Positions 52,916 through 61,985 are shown, counted from the first letter of the stretch. The stretch: DNA of 64,000 nucleotides from Shinella zoogloeoides (GCF_003574625.1 NZ_QNUJ01000002.1:487334-551333), one strand, 5' to 3'. Notes: generated from the letters alone by a model not told the origin. A program made the numbers and translations.

Positions 52916-54514
52916 GTGCGAAACCGCAGTCTTTGCCGATCCGCCGTGCTGGGGCTGCTGGCCGGCTGGTTCTGGTGCTGCCTGACGGCGGCGGCCATGG
53001 CGCATGCCGCCCTGACGGGCGCCTCGCCGGCTGACAATGCCGTGCTCGATGCCGCGCCGAAGACGCTCTCGCTGTCGTTCAGCGAGCCGGTCTCCCCGCT
53101 GGTGTTGCGGCTGGTCCTGCTCAGCGGCGTTGCCTCGCCGCTCCGTGATTTCGCGCTGCGTGACCGTACCCTGGAGATCACCCCGCCCGCGGGGCTCGAG
53201 AACGGCACTTATGTCCTCACCTGGCGCGTCGTTTCCGAGGACGGTCATCCCGTCTCGGGATCGACCATCTTCTCGATCGGCACGCCGAGCGCATCCCCGC
53301 CCTCGGCGGGGGATGGTGTCGACTGGCTTGTCCGCGCAGCGCTCTGGCTGGCACGGACGGGGCTCTATATCGGCCTCTTCCTCGGCGTCGGCGGCACCTT
53401 TGTCATCCGCTGGCTGATCCCGGCGGGGCAGGGCGGACGGCGGATCGCCGGCGCGGCGATGGCGATCGGTCTTGTTGCGACGCTCGTCTCCGCCGGCCTG
53501 CAGGGCCTCGACGCCCTCGGCCGGCCGCTTTCGAATATCATCGACCCCTCCGTCTGGCGGGCTGGACTGGGGACGAGCTTCGGCTGGACGGTCGCCGTCC
53601 TGAGCGCCGCCTTCCTCGTCGCGCTGGCGGGCTTGCGGTGGAATGCCGCCGGGCGCACGGCGTCGGCGGTCGCGCTCGTCGCCGGCAGCGCTGCCCTGGC
53701 GCTGAGCGGCCATGCAAGCGCGGCAAGCCCGCAATGGATGATGCGTCCCGCCGTGTTCCTGCACACGCTGACGATCGCCCTCTGGGCTGGCTCTCTCGTT
53801 CCGCTCGTCTGCGCCTTGCGGGAAGGGGCGGATGCGGGGCGCAGGGCGCTGGACCGGTTTGCCCGGCTCGTTCCCTGTGCCGTGGCCGTGCTCGTCGTCG
53901 CGGGCGTCCTGCTCGCCGTCGTGCAGGTCGAGCATCCGGCGGCGCTTCTCTCCACGGCCTATGGCAAGGTGCTGCTCGTCAAGCTGGCGCTGGTGCTGGT
54001 GCTGTTCGCTATCGTGGCGGTCAATCGCTGGGTCCTGACCGGGCCTGCCCATGCAGGGGAAGCGCGCGCGATGCGCCGGCTGTCCCGCGTGGTCCTGCTG
54101 GAAACGCTGGTGGTGCTCGCGATCCTCGCGGTCGCGGCGACGTGGCGGTTCACGCCTCCGCCGCGCGCGCTTGCCGTCGCCGCTACGCCGCCGGTCTCCA
54201 TCCACATCCATTCGGCCAAGGCGATGGCGGAAGTGACGATCGATCCGGCGCGTGCCGGTCCGGTCGATGTCTCGGCCGTGATCCTCGCGCCGGACTTTTC
54301 GCCCATGGAGGCGAAGGAAGTGACCTTCGTCTTCTCCAAGCCGAATGCTGGCGTCGAGCCGCTGCGGCGCAAGGCCTCCCTGTCGCCTGACGGCCTGTGG
54401 CGGGCCGAGACCACCGTCCTGCCGCTGCCGGGGCAATGGCGGCTGCGGGTGGATGTCCTGATCAGTGATTTCGAACTGGTGCGGCTGCAGGACGTCGTCG
54501 AGATCGCACCATAG
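52916..54514 (+). CDS. CopC-CopD fusion copper transport protein
   Basis: A 532-residue protein in three parts: a signal peptide, a CopC domain (about 28-120 with mature His in AHAALTGASPAD and DGHPVSGS for the copper site) and a CopD membrane domain of eight helices (about 130-410). The C-terminal periplasmic domain of about 110 residues (HIHSAKAMAEVTIDPARAG) resembles YtkA/FixH-like modules. It imports or handles periplasmic copper. I chose GTG 52916 because GGAGGT lies five bases before it; ATG 52862 would add 18 residues. Confidence 0.88.
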   Translation: MRNRSLCRSAVLGLLAGWFWCCLTAAAMAHAALTGASPADNAVLDAAPKTLSLSFSEPVSPLVLRLVLLSGVASPLRDFALRDRTLEITPPAGLENGTYVLTWRVVSEDGHPVSGSTIFSIGTPSASPPSAGDGVDWLVRAALWLARTGLYIGLFLGVGGTFVIRWLIPAGQGGRRIAGAAMAIGLVATLVSAGLQGLDALGRPLSNIIDPSVWRAGLGTSFGWTVAVLSAAFLVALAGLRWNAAGRTASAVALVAGSAALALSGHASAASPQWMMRPAVFLHTLTIALWAGSLVPLVCALREGADAGRRALDRFARLVPCAVAVLVVAGVLLAVVQVEHPAALLSTAYGKVLLVKLALVLVLFAIVAVNRWVLTGPAHAGEARAMRRLSRVVLLETLVVLAILAVAATWRFTPPPRALAVAATPPVSIHIHSAKAMAEVTIDPARAGPVDVSAVILAPDFSPMEAKEVTFVFSKPNAGVEPLRRKASLSPDGLWRAETTVLPLPGQWRLRVDVLISDFELVRLQDVVEIAP

Positions 54515-54593
54515 GGGGCGCTGCCTTCAAAATGTCAGGCGGCCGTCTTAAAGGCGCGGGCGACCGGGTGGTCGCTCAGCCGCGGAGATGGCG

Positions 54594-54917
54594 ATGTCTG
54601 CAAACAACAAGCGCTCCGGCGTTTCCCTTTCCCATCATATCCTGCCGACCTCGGGAACGATGATCGGCATATGCATGACCTTGATCGGCCTCGTGAAATT
54701 GAACGAGAATCGCGGCGGGATGAGCCATGTGGACGAGTATGCCGCTCTTTCGGCGCTGGTCTTTCTCGCAAGCGCGGTGACGTCCTATCTTTCGCTGCGA
54801 TACGAGGACAACGAGGCGCTCAGCCGTCGCCTCGAGAATTTTGCCGATCAATGTTTCTTGATCGGGCTGGTCGCCATCGTCATCATCGGCGTCCTCTTCG
54901 CCTATGCGGTCATCTGA
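54594..54917 (+). CDS. Small conserved-type membrane protein
   Basis: A 107-residue protein with three hydrophobic helices (about 18-35, 48-66 and 85-104) and the motif SHHILPTSGTMIGICMTLIG. I do not recognise a family with certainty. ATG 54594 is six bases after the GGAG site; ATG 54588 is too close to it. It follows the copper genes by 79 bases but has no clear link to them. Confidence 0.7.
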   Translation: MSANNKRSGVSLSHHILPTSGTMIGICMTLIGLVKLNENRGGMSHVDEYAALSALVFLASAVTSYLSLRYEDNEALSRRLENFADQCFLIGLVAIVIIGVLFAYAVI

Positions 54918-54938
54918 TGCGGGATGACTTGCGGCCGC

Positions 54939-55499
54939 TCAGGCCATGAGGCTGCCGCCCGCGCCGAGCCTTTCCTCGGCCTCGTCCCGCGACATGGAAA
55001 GCACCTGCCGCGTGACGTCGAAGCCGAAGCCGCCGCGCGTGAAGGCGGAGAATTCCTTGGCTTTCCGCTTCTCGTCGAGCTCCACCTTGCGGAAGGGGCC
55101 GAAGGCGCGTTTGCGGGCAAGGACCAGCGCGGCAAGAAGATCGTCGATTTCGGCCGCCGCGGCCGTCGCGGTGTCGCCGGCGATGCCCTTCTGGGAAAGC
55201 TTGCGGGCGACGGCCCGCCGCGACCTGCCGCTTCGCATGCCAGAACGGCTGGCCGCCTCGGCATAGGCGTTGTCGTCCAGCGCCTTGTTGTCATAGGCGA
55301 ATTTCACCGCGAAATCCGCAAGCGCCCGGACCTGCCCGTCGCTGATGCCCTCGAACTTCTCACGCGCCTTGCGGGCGATCGCGTCGAAGAGCTGCCTTTC
55401 CGTGTGCATGCGCCGCTCGATGCGGTAGATCGTCGAGTTGCGCGCCCAGGAGAGCATGCGCGGGCTCGGCGCGTCGTCGTTGGTCGTCTCTTCCTGCAA
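54939..55499 (-). CDS. recX: RecX-family regulatory protein
   Basis: A 186-residue protein of the RecX family, which binds RecA filaments and damps their activity. Family features are ERRMHTERQLFDAIARKARE, the helix LADFAVKFAYDNKALDDNAYAE and GMRSGRSRRAVARKLSQKGI. The C-terminal helices follow the usual three-repeat layout. No recA is nearby. It stands convergent with the small membrane protein gene. Confidence 0.85.
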   Translation of the reverse strand: MQEETTNDDAPSPRMLSWARNSTIYRIERRMHTERQLFDAIARKAREKFEGISDGQVRALADFAVKFAYDNKALDDNAYAEAASRSGMRSGRSRRAVARKLSQKGIAGDTATAAAAEIDDLLAALVLARKRAFGPFRKVELDEKRKAKEFSAFTRGGFGFDVTRQVLSMSRDEAEERLGAGGSLMA

Positions 55500-55719
55500 A
55501 GTCAGCCTTGCCTGCCGGGATGAAGTTCATCCGGTTCGAAGACCACATGGCGGGCGTTTCGGCAAGCCGTCCGCGCAAATTCCCGTGGAGTCTGAGGGCC
55601 GGCATCTCCGTTGTTCGCCGGTAAAGCGTCATCCCTCACCGACATGCCTTCATCCGATTATTTCATGGGTCGCACGCTCAGCCCGCTTGACTCGGGGAAG
55701 GAGGTCTTGCCACACTCAG

Positions 55720-55730
55720 TTGTCAGACAT
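55720..55730. promoter_or_regulatory. GntR/HutC-type operator upstream of the binding-protein gene
   Basis: TTGTCAGACAT differs by one base from the perfect palindrome at 61986. It lies 47 bases before the gene, between a possible -35 (TTGCCA, 55707) and -10 (TTACAT), which suits repression by the GntR-type regulator encoded at 62032. Confidence 0.6.
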
Positions 55731-55776
55731 CTTACATAAATGGGGATCCCGGCTGACGGATCACAAGGAGGACCAC

Positions 55777-56604
55777 ATGAAAAAGCTCTTCATGCGACTG
55801 GCCGTAGGCGCCGCATTCGTCGCAGCCGCCGTCTCGGCCCATGCCGGCCAGACCCTGGACCGCGTGATGGAAAAGAAGGCGATGGTCGTCGCCACCAACA
55901 GCGGCTGGCCGCCCCAGAGCTACCTCGACGACAACAACGAGATGGTCGGCTTCGACATCGACGTCTCCCGCGAGATCGCCAAGCGCCTCGGCGTCGAGGT
56001 GAGCTTCGAGACGCCCGACTGGCAGACGCTGACCGGCGGCCGCTGGCAGGGCCGCTACGATCTCGGCGTCGGCTCGGTGACGCCCACCAAGGCCCGCGCC
56101 CAGGTGATCGACTTCGTCGGCATCTACTACTACAGCCCCTATGTCTACGTCGTCCACAAGGACAGCGACGCCAAGACCGTCACGGACCTCAACGGCAAGG
56201 TCATCGGCGTCGAGACGGCGACGACCTCCGAGGACTTCATCAACCGCCGCCTCGAGATCGACGCGCCGGGCCTGCCGCCCATCGAGTACAAGCTCGAGCC
56301 GGGCGAGGTTCGCACCTTCGCCGATTCCATGCTGCCCTTCGACGACCTGCGCCTCGGCAACGGCGTGCGCCTCGATGCGGTGATCGCGCCCGAACAGACC
56401 GCGATGAACGCCATCAAGAACGGCTATCCGGTCAAGGTCCTCGAAGGCGAATATGCCTTCCGCGAGCCGCTCGTCGTGATCGCCGAGAAAGTCGATCCGG
56501 AATGGACCGCCAAGGTCGGCGGCATCATCGAGGAGATGAAGAAGGACGGCACGCTCGGAACGCTCACCACCAAGTGGTACGGCAAGGACTACAGCGCCGA
56601 CTGA
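55777..56604 (+). CDS. Amino-acid-type ABC transporter substrate-binding protein
   Basis: A 275-residue periplasmic protein of family 3. The signal peptide (about 1-24, ending SAHAGQ) is followed by NSGWPPQSYLDDNNEMVGFD, ISREIA-type DVSREIAKRLGVEV and GRYDLGVGSVTPTKAR. The ribosome site AAGGAGG is strong. It heads a cluster with an FAD oxidase, a permease and, further on, frlD- and frlB-like genes. The cargo is therefore probably a fructosyl-amino acid (Amadori compound) or opine of that kind. Confidence 0.9.
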   Translation: MKKLFMRLAVGAAFVAAAVSAHAGQTLDRVMEKKAMVVATNSGWPPQSYLDDNNEMVGFDIDVSREIAKRLGVEVSFETPDWQTLTGGRWQGRYDLGVGSVTPTKARAQVIDFVGIYYYSPYVYVVHKDSDAKTVTDLNGKVIGVETATTSEDFINRRLEIDAPGLPPIEYKLEPGEVRTFADSMLPFDDLRLGNGVRLDAVIAPEQTAMNAIKNGYPVKVLEGEYAFREPLVVIAEKVDPEWTAKVGGIIEEMKKDGTLGTLTTKWYGKDYSAD

Positions 56605-56669
56605 GCGAACTGAACCGACGGCGCGGGCGGCATCGCCCGCGCCCTTCATGCCTGAGGGGGAGCGTGATC

Positions 56670-57950
56670 ATGGCCTATCCGGACACCTATTACAAAAGAA
56701 CCATGGCGGACCAGACGGCGCGGACGGCCCTTTCGGGCACGGTCGAATGCGACGTCGCGGTCGTCGGCGGCGGCCTTGCCGGCCTTTCCGCGGCGCTGCA
56801 GCTTGCCCGCGCCGGCAAGCGCGTCGTCGTGCTGGAGGCCGAAAGCGTCGGCTTCGGCGCCTCCGGCCGCAATGGCGGTTTCGTCAGCCCCGGCTATGCC
56901 ACGGGCGGCGAGGAGATCGCCCGCGTTGCCGGCAAGGACAAGGCACGCCAGCTCCACCTGCTTTCCATGGAAGGCGTCGAGTTCATCCGCGACAATATAA
57001 GCACGCTCGGCATCGACGATGCCAAGCCGCAGCCGGGCATCATGAGCGTGCTGCGCTATGACGACGGCGCCAGCCTCAAGGCCTATGCGCAGCAGTCCCT
57101 GAAGGAATACGACTACCGTCTGGAATACATGGACCGCGACGAAGTTCGCGCGGTGCTGAAGTCGGAGCGCTATTTCCAGGCGCTGCGCAATCCCAATGCC
57201 TTCCACATGCACCCGCTCAACTATCTGCGTGGCATCGCCCGAGAGATCGAGCGCCTCGGCGGCCGCATCTGCGAGCAGTCGCCGGTGACGTCTTCCGATC
57301 TCGGCGGCGCGGAAAAGCGGCTGAAGACGGCCGGCGGCGAGGTGAAGGCGCGCCACGTGCTCTTCACGACGGGCGGCTATACGGGCGCGCTGAACGGGCG
57401 GCTGAAGCGCTCCTTCCTGCCGATCGCCACCTATGTCATGGTCAGCGAGGAGGCTCCGGAGCTGATCGCCTCGGCCATCGCGACTTCCAATGCCATCGGC
57501 GACAACCGCCGCGCGGGCGACTACTACCGTGTCGTCGATGACGGCCGCCGGCTGCTGTGGGGCGGCCGCATCACCACCCATGCCGCCTCGACGGCCGGCC
57601 TCGTGCGCGAGCTGCGCGCCGAGATGGTCGGCACCTATCCGCAGCTCGCCGGCCTGAAGACGGAACTCGCCTGGTCGGGCCTCATGTCCTATGCGCGCCA
57701 CCTGATGCCCCAGATCGGGCGCATGGCCCCCGGTGTCTGGTACTGCACCGCCTTCGGCGGGCACGGCCTCAACACGACGGCGATCGGCGGCAAGGTCATC
57801 GCCGAGGGCATCCTCGGCGAAAGCGAACGCTACCGGCTCTACGAGCCCTTCGGCCTCGTCTGGGCCGGCGGGATCGCGGGCCTGGCGGTGGCGCAGCTCA
57901 CCTACTGGAAGCTCCAGGCGCAGGACTGGTGGCGCGAGCGCGCCGCCTGA
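56670..57950 (+). CDS. DAO-family FAD-dependent oxidoreductase
   Basis: A 426-residue flavoenzyme. The N-terminal tail (FxxYYKRTMADQTAR-like) precedes the FAD motif VVGGGLAGLSAALQLA near 30-45 and VGFGASGRNGGFVSPGY. The late segment GVWYCTAFGGHGLNTTAIGG is typical of glycine/D-amino acid oxidases such as PuuB- and OrdL-like enzymes. In this setting it may oxidatively split the amine-sugar bond of an Amadori compound, as SocD-type amadoriases do. That is inference. It lies between the binding protein and permease genes, with a GAGGGGGAG ribosome site. Confidence 0.88.
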   Translation: MAYPDTYYKRTMADQTARTALSGTVECDVAVVGGGLAGLSAALQLARAGKRVVVLEAESVGFGASGRNGGFVSPGYATGGEEIARVAGKDKARQLHLLSMEGVEFIRDNISTLGIDDAKPQPGIMSVLRYDDGASLKAYAQQSLKEYDYRLEYMDRDEVRAVLKSERYFQALRNPNAFHMHPLNYLRGIAREIERLGGRICEQSPVTSSDLGGAEKRLKTAGGEVKARHVLFTTGGYTGALNGRLKRSFLPIATYVMVSEEAPELIASAIATSNAIGDNRRAGDYYRVVDDGRRLLWGGRITTHAASTAGLVRELRAEMVGTYPQLAGLKTELAWSGLMSYARHLMPQIGRMAPGVWYCTAFGGHGLNTTAIGGKVIAEGILGESERYRLYEPFGLVWAGGIAGLAVAQLTYWKLQAQDWWRERAA

Positions 57951-58002
57951 GGCAGATTGCGCAGACGTCAGGAACGGAAAACGAAGCAGGAGAGGGCGGA
58001 CC

Positions 58003-58974
58003 ATGATCGGCCGACTGATACTTACCTATCCCGAAGCCTCGCGCAGGGCGGGCGGGCTGCTGATCCTCGCCATCGTCGTGGCGGTGCTCTATTCCCTCGG
58101 CATCAGCTCCGCCTGGATCGGCCATGTCCTGCCGTCCTCGGCAAACTGGCTCGGGGAAAACCCGACCGCCGGCCGGCTCGTCTCCGCCCTGCTGATCGCG
58201 CTCATCGTCGCGGCCAACTGGAAGGCGCTGCGCCAGCTCTCCCGGCGCCAGCAGGTGATTGGCGTCTGGATCGAGCTCTTCGCGCTCCTGATGCTGTTCT
58301 TCTATTCCTTCGATCTCTCCTTCGCCTTCATCGCCAAGAAGATCGGCTTCCTCATCACCCAGGGCGTGACGACGACGCTCTACATTTCCGCGATCTCCAT
58401 CGTCATCGCCACGGTGATCGCTCTGGCGGGCGCCATCGCCAAGCTGTCGAGCAACGGCGTCATCTACGGCCTTGCGACCTTCTACACCTCGCTCTTCCGG
58501 GGCCTGCCGCTCCTGATGCAGATCTACATCATCTATCTCGGCCTGCCGCAGGTGGGCTATGTGATCAGCGCGGTGCCGGCCGGCATTCTCGCGCTGTCGC
58601 TCTGCTACGGCGCCTATATGACGGAAATCTTCCGCGCCGGCATCCAGAGCATCAATCGCGGCCAGACCGAGGGCGCGACGGCGCTCGGCCTCAGCCCGAG
58701 CCAGACCATGGCGCTCGTCATCCTGCCGCAGGCCATGCGGGTGATCATTCCGCCGACCGGCAACCAGTTCATCGCGATGCTGAAGGATTCCTCGCTCGTC
58801 TCCGTCGTCGGCGTCTGGGAAATCATGTATCTCGCCCGCACCCAGGGCCAGACCGAGTTCCGCCACATCGAGATGCTGATCACCGCCTCGATGATCTACT
58901 GGGTCCTGTCGATCTGCCTGGAATACGCCCAGTCCCGCATCGAGGAACGCTTCGGCCGCTTCAATGTCCGTTGA
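58003..58974 (+). CDS. Amino-acid-type ABC transporter permease
   Basis: A 323-residue permease of the HisM/GlnP type. The core begins near residue 112 (FLITQGVTTTLYISAISI) and includes SLFRGLPLLMQIYIIYLGLP and the coupling motif EGATALGLSPSQTMALVILP. About 110 extra N-terminal residues add three helices, as in some longer members. No ATPase gene of the matching type is present in the cluster, so the energising subunit must be encoded elsewhere. The next gene overlaps its end by 11 bases. Confidence 0.9.
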   Translation: MIGRLILTYPEASRRAGGLLILAIVVAVLYSLGISSAWIGHVLPSSANWLGENPTAGRLVSALLIALIVAANWKALRQLSRRQQVIGVWIELFALLMLFFYSFDLSFAFIAKKIGFLITQGVTTTLYISAISIVIATVIALAGAIAKLSSNGVIYGLATFYTSLFRGLPLLMQIYIIYLGLPQVGYVISAVPAGILALSLCYGAYMTEIFRAGIQSINRGQTEGATALGLSPSQTMALVILPQAMRVIIPPTGNQFIAMLKDSSLVSVVGVWEIMYLARTQGQTEFRHIEMLITASMIYWVLSICLEYAQSRIEERFGRFNVR

Positions 58975-59851
58975 CATTCCCGCAGGTGAAGGCGACGGCG
59001 CACCGCTGGTGCCGTCGAACGGCCGCGGCGCACTGCTCGTGCTCGCGGCCTTCGCCATATTCTCGGCGACCGATGCCATCGTGAAGATCATGGCCGTGGC
59101 GATCCCCGCGCCGCAGGTGACGTTCCTCGTCACCGCCGCAGCCCTCGTGCTGCTCCTTCTCCATGCGCTCGCCACCGGCCGCACGCGCCGCCTCGTGCCG
59201 CGCCAGCCGGCGCTCGCCTTCTGGCGGGCGCTCCTGCTCGCGCTCGATACGCTGCTGATCCACTATTCCTTTGCGCGCCTGCCGCTGGCGGAAGCCTATC
59301 TCATCGCCTTCCTGACGCCGATCCTCGTCGCGGTGCTGGGTTTCTTCCTGCTGCGCGAACGGCTTTCCGCCATCGGCTGGGTCGGCGTGCTGGTCGGCTT
59401 CGCCGGCGTCGTGGTGGCGCTGAAGCCGGGCGTCGCGCCGCTCAATCTCGGCCATGCGGCAGCCTTCGGCTCGGCGGTCTTCTTCGCCTTCTCGCTGATC
59501 CTGCTGCGCCGTGCCAAGCTGGCCGAGACGGACGAGGCGCTCGTCGCCAGCGTGCTCGTGGTGATGGCGCCCGTCGCCCTCGCCGTGGCGCTTGTCTCAG
59601 GCGGCCTGGTGGCGGTCGGCAGTCCGGCCCTTGCCTATGCGGCGGCCGGTGGCGCGATGATGCTGGGCGGCCATGCGCTGCTGGTGCGCGCCTTCCGCGT
59701 CGGCGAAGCCTCGGTGGTCGCGCCGTTCCAGTACAGCCAGATCATCTGGGGCTGCCTTTACGGCGTGTTCCTCTTCGCGACGCCGGTGGAGATGCACACG
59801 CTCTTCGGCGCGGCGATCATCATCGTCTCGGGCTGGCTCGTCCTGAAATGA
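58964..59851 (+). CDS. EamA/DMT-family transporter
   Basis: A 295-residue protein with ten helices in two EamA repeats (ALLVLAAFAIFSATDAIVKI in the first, GHAAAFGSAVFFAFSLILLR in the second). Members export or import small metabolites, often amino acids or their derivatives. It overlaps the permease gene, so it belongs to the same operon and may export an end product. The stop is three bases from the convergent kinase gene. Confidence 0.9.
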   Translation: MSVDIPAGEGDGAPLVPSNGRGALLVLAAFAIFSATDAIVKIMAVAIPAPQVTFLVTAAALVLLLLHALATGRTRRLVPRQPALAFWRALLLALDTLLIHYSFARLPLAEAYLIAFLTPILVAVLGFFLLRERLSAIGWVGVLVGFAGVVVALKPGVAPLNLGHAAAFGSAVFFAFSLILLRRAKLAETDEALVASVLVVMAPVALAVALVSGGLVAVGSPALAYAAAGGAMMLGGHALLVRAFRVGEASVVAPFQYSQIIWGCLYGVFLFATPVEMHTLFGAAIIIVSGWLVLK

Positions 59852-59854
59852 CGG

Positions 59855-60682
59855 TCAGAACGGCTGCGGTTCCTGCGGGAACCCGCCGACATGGGTGCAG
59901 GTCAGCGCCGCCCGGTCGCGGCCGGCTGCAAGGCACGCGGCAAGCGGCAGGCCGCCGATGCGCGCGGCGAGAAAACCGGCGATGAAGCTGTCGCCCGCGC
60001 CGGTCGTGTCGACCACGCCGACCGTCCGGATGCCCGCCTCGACGCGGGTCCTGCCGTCGCTTGCGACCGAGCCCTTGCCACCACGGGTGACGACGGCGAG
60101 CGGCACGCATTCGTCGAGAAGGCGCTTCAGCAGAGCTTCGCAAACGTCGTCGTCGTCGCCTGCCGAAGCGAAGGCGATGGAAAGGCCGCCGGTGCCGAGA
60201 TTGGCCGGATCGGCATTGACGGAAATATCCTGCGAGACGCTGACGCCGGCTTCCGCAAGCGTCCGGCGGAGCGCCCCGCCATCGTCCATCCAGCCGATAT
60301 GCACATGGTCCATCGTCCTGAGGACGGCAATGTCGTCGGCATCCGGCCGGTAGCCGGCGCAAACCCCGAAATCCTCATGGACGAAGACGCGGTCGCCGGA
60401 GGCAAGGGTCTCGATATCCGTATAGGCTGTCACCCCGGGACGCACCTGAAGATGCGTGACGTCCACGCCGTTTTCCGAAAGAAGGCGCCGCGTATGCCGC
60501 CCGGCCCCGTCCGGCCCGACCGCGCCGAAATAGAAGGAGACCTGATCGAGACGGGCAAGCTGCACGGCGACATTCACCGCATTGCCGCCCACGAACGACT
60601 GGCTGCCGGAGGCCTGCGGACCGGACGGGCGGAAGCGGTCGATGCAATTGTCGCCGACGGCGGCGAAGCGGAAGGTCGTCAT
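59855..60682 (-). CDS. PfkB-family sugar kinase, fructoselysine 6-kinase-like (FrlD)
   Basis: A 275-residue ribokinase-family kinase. It has the substrate motif FVGGNAVNVAVQLARL near 31-46 and the signature DTTGAGDSFIAGFLAARIGG near 226-245 with the catalytic Asp. Together with the FrlB-like gene upstream it fits phosphorylation of a fructosyl-amino acid at C6. ATG 60682 gives the family start TTFRFAAVGDNCIDRF; a start 15 bases upstream is possible. Confidence 0.85.
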   Translation of the reverse strand: MTTFRFAAVGDNCIDRFRPSGPQASGSQSFVGGNAVNVAVQLARLDQVSFYFGAVGPDGAGRHTRRLLSENGVDVTHLQVRPGVTAYTDIETLASGDRVFVHEDFGVCAGYRPDADDIAVLRTMDHVHIGWMDDGGALRRTLAEAGVSVSQDISVNADPANLGTGGLSIAFASAGDDDDVCEALLKRLLDECVPLAVVTRGGKGSVASDGRTRVEAGIRTVGVVDTTGAGDSFIAGFLAARIGGLPLAACLAAGRDRAALTCTHVGGFPQEPQPF

Positions 60683-60760
60683 GCTGGTCTCTTCCAAGGC
60701 AATGTCAGTGAGGGTACGGCCGAAGCTTTCCCGCGATAACGGGAAACGCCAGGGACGGTA

Positions 60761-60794
60761 AAGCCGCGAATGCGCTGTCCTGCATTCGCGGCTT
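60761..60794 (-). other. Perfect 13-bp hairpin between frlB-like and frlD-like genes
   Basis: AAGCCGCGAATGC pairs fully with GCATTCGCGGCTT across an 8-base loop. It lies in the 139-base spacer between the two co-directional genes and has no T-run. It could protect the upstream message or partially stop transcription. Confidence 0.6.
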
Positions 60795-60821
60795 CGGATG
60801 GCCGGGCGCCGGGCCGCTATA

Positions 60822-61835
60822 TCAGTAGGCGACGCGCTTGTAGTAGCGGCGCGTGGTCAGCGGATGGTTGCGCATGACCTCCAGATGGGCGCTGATGCGC
60901 TCGAGCACGGTCGCGAGCAGCACCGGCGAGACGAACCCGCGCACCTCCGGGGAGACGCCCGGCAGGTCGAATTCGGCGGTGTCGAGCACGGTCAGCTTGT
61001 CGGTATAGCTTGGCGCGAAGTTCTGCACGCGCTCGGCGAGCGGGCGCAGGGCATCCTCGCCCTTGAAGAGGATGACGCTGACGCCCTTTTCCACCAGCTC
61101 CAGCGTGCCGTGGAAGAAGTCGGAGGCGTGCACGGGGCGGGTGCGGATCCACTGCATCTCTTCCAGGATGCACATGCCGTAGTAGAAGGCCTCCGGCCAG
61201 ACATTCCCGGCGCCGGTGACGATGTGGTAGTCGGAGCCCGCCAGCACCTTCGCGAAGGCTTCCGCCTTCGGCTCGTAGGCGCGCTTCACCTCCAGCAGCA
61301 GTTCCGGCATGCGGGCGAGCTCGGCGACGATCTCGTCGTGGTTCTCGATCTCGCCGCGATGCTTCAGGACGGCGAGCGCGATGAAGAGGGACTGCAGGTA
61401 GAAGGATTCGCAGGACGTGTCGTCCTCGGCGAAGTTCACGAAGACATGGTCCCCACCCTTGCCGAGAGGCGTTTCCTCATGGCCGACCAGCGTGAGGACG
61501 GTCGCGCCGGTTTCCTTGAGCATGGCGAGGAGGGCGACGCTCTCCTTCGTCGTGCCGGAGAGCGAGGGCATGACGACGATCGACTTTTCCGTCAGGTTCG
61601 CCGAGCCGGTGAGGGCGAGTTCCGCCGGCATGTCGATGAAGGCGGGAAAGCGCGAGCGGCGCTGCAGAAGCTGGGCCGCCGGCTGCATCAGGATCGCCGC
61701 GCCGCCGGTGCCGAGGAAGAAGATATTCTCCGCACCCGCGGCAAGGCAGGACGCGGTCACCGTCTCCAGCCGCTTCTGCAGCCCGACGGCGCCCGACTGG
61801 ATGCGAAGGAACCTCTGTTCGTCAAAATTCAGCAT
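60822..61835 (-). CDS. SIS-domain sugar-amine isomerase/deglycase, FrlB-like
   Basis: A 337-residue protein with two SIS domains, related to fructosamine-6-phosphate deglycase (FrlB) and GlmS-type isomerases. The phosphosugar-binding parts are FFLGTGGAAILMQPAA near 38-53 and MPSLSGTTKESVALLAMLKE near 87-106. The later PVHASDFFHGTLELVEKG is typical of FrlB/AgaS-like enzymes. It would split the phosphorylated Amadori compound into glucose 6-phosphate and an amino acid. ATG 61835 is the family-length start. An operator palindrome lies 28 bases upstream. Confidence 0.87.
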   Translation of the reverse strand: MLNFDEQRFLRIQSGAVGLQKRLETVTASCLAAGAENIFFLGTGGAAILMQPAAQLLQRRSRFPAFIDMPAELALTGSANLTEKSIVVMPSLSGTTKESVALLAMLKETGATVLTLVGHEETPLGKGGDHVFVNFAEDDTSCESFYLQSLFIALAVLKHRGEIENHDEIVAELARMPELLLEVKRAYEPKAEAFAKVLAGSDYHIVTGAGNVWPEAFYYGMCILEEMQWIRTRPVHASDFFHGTLELVEKGVSVILFKGEDALRPLAERVQNFAPSYTDKLTVLDTAEFDLPGVSPEVRGFVSPVLLATVLERISAHLEVMRNHPLTTRRYYKRVAY

Positions 61836-61862
61836 GTCTGCCCCCGAATAGGAATGAAAGAT

Positions 61863-61877
61863 AGTTGTAAGACAACT
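61863..61877. promoter_or_regulatory. GntR/HutC-type operator before the frlB-like gene
   Basis: AGTTGTAAGACAACT is a perfect inverted repeat (6-base arms, 3-base centre) 28 bases upstream of the frlB-like start. It shares TTGTnnGACAA with the site before the regulator gene. Confidence 0.65.
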
Positions 61878-61985
61878 GACATCATGGAGAGACCGTGTCA
61901 AGCCGGGTCGCGGAGGGGAAATGCCGGAAGAGCACCATATTGCGCAGGCATGCCGGGAAGCGCTTAGCGCTTGACCACCCAGGAT

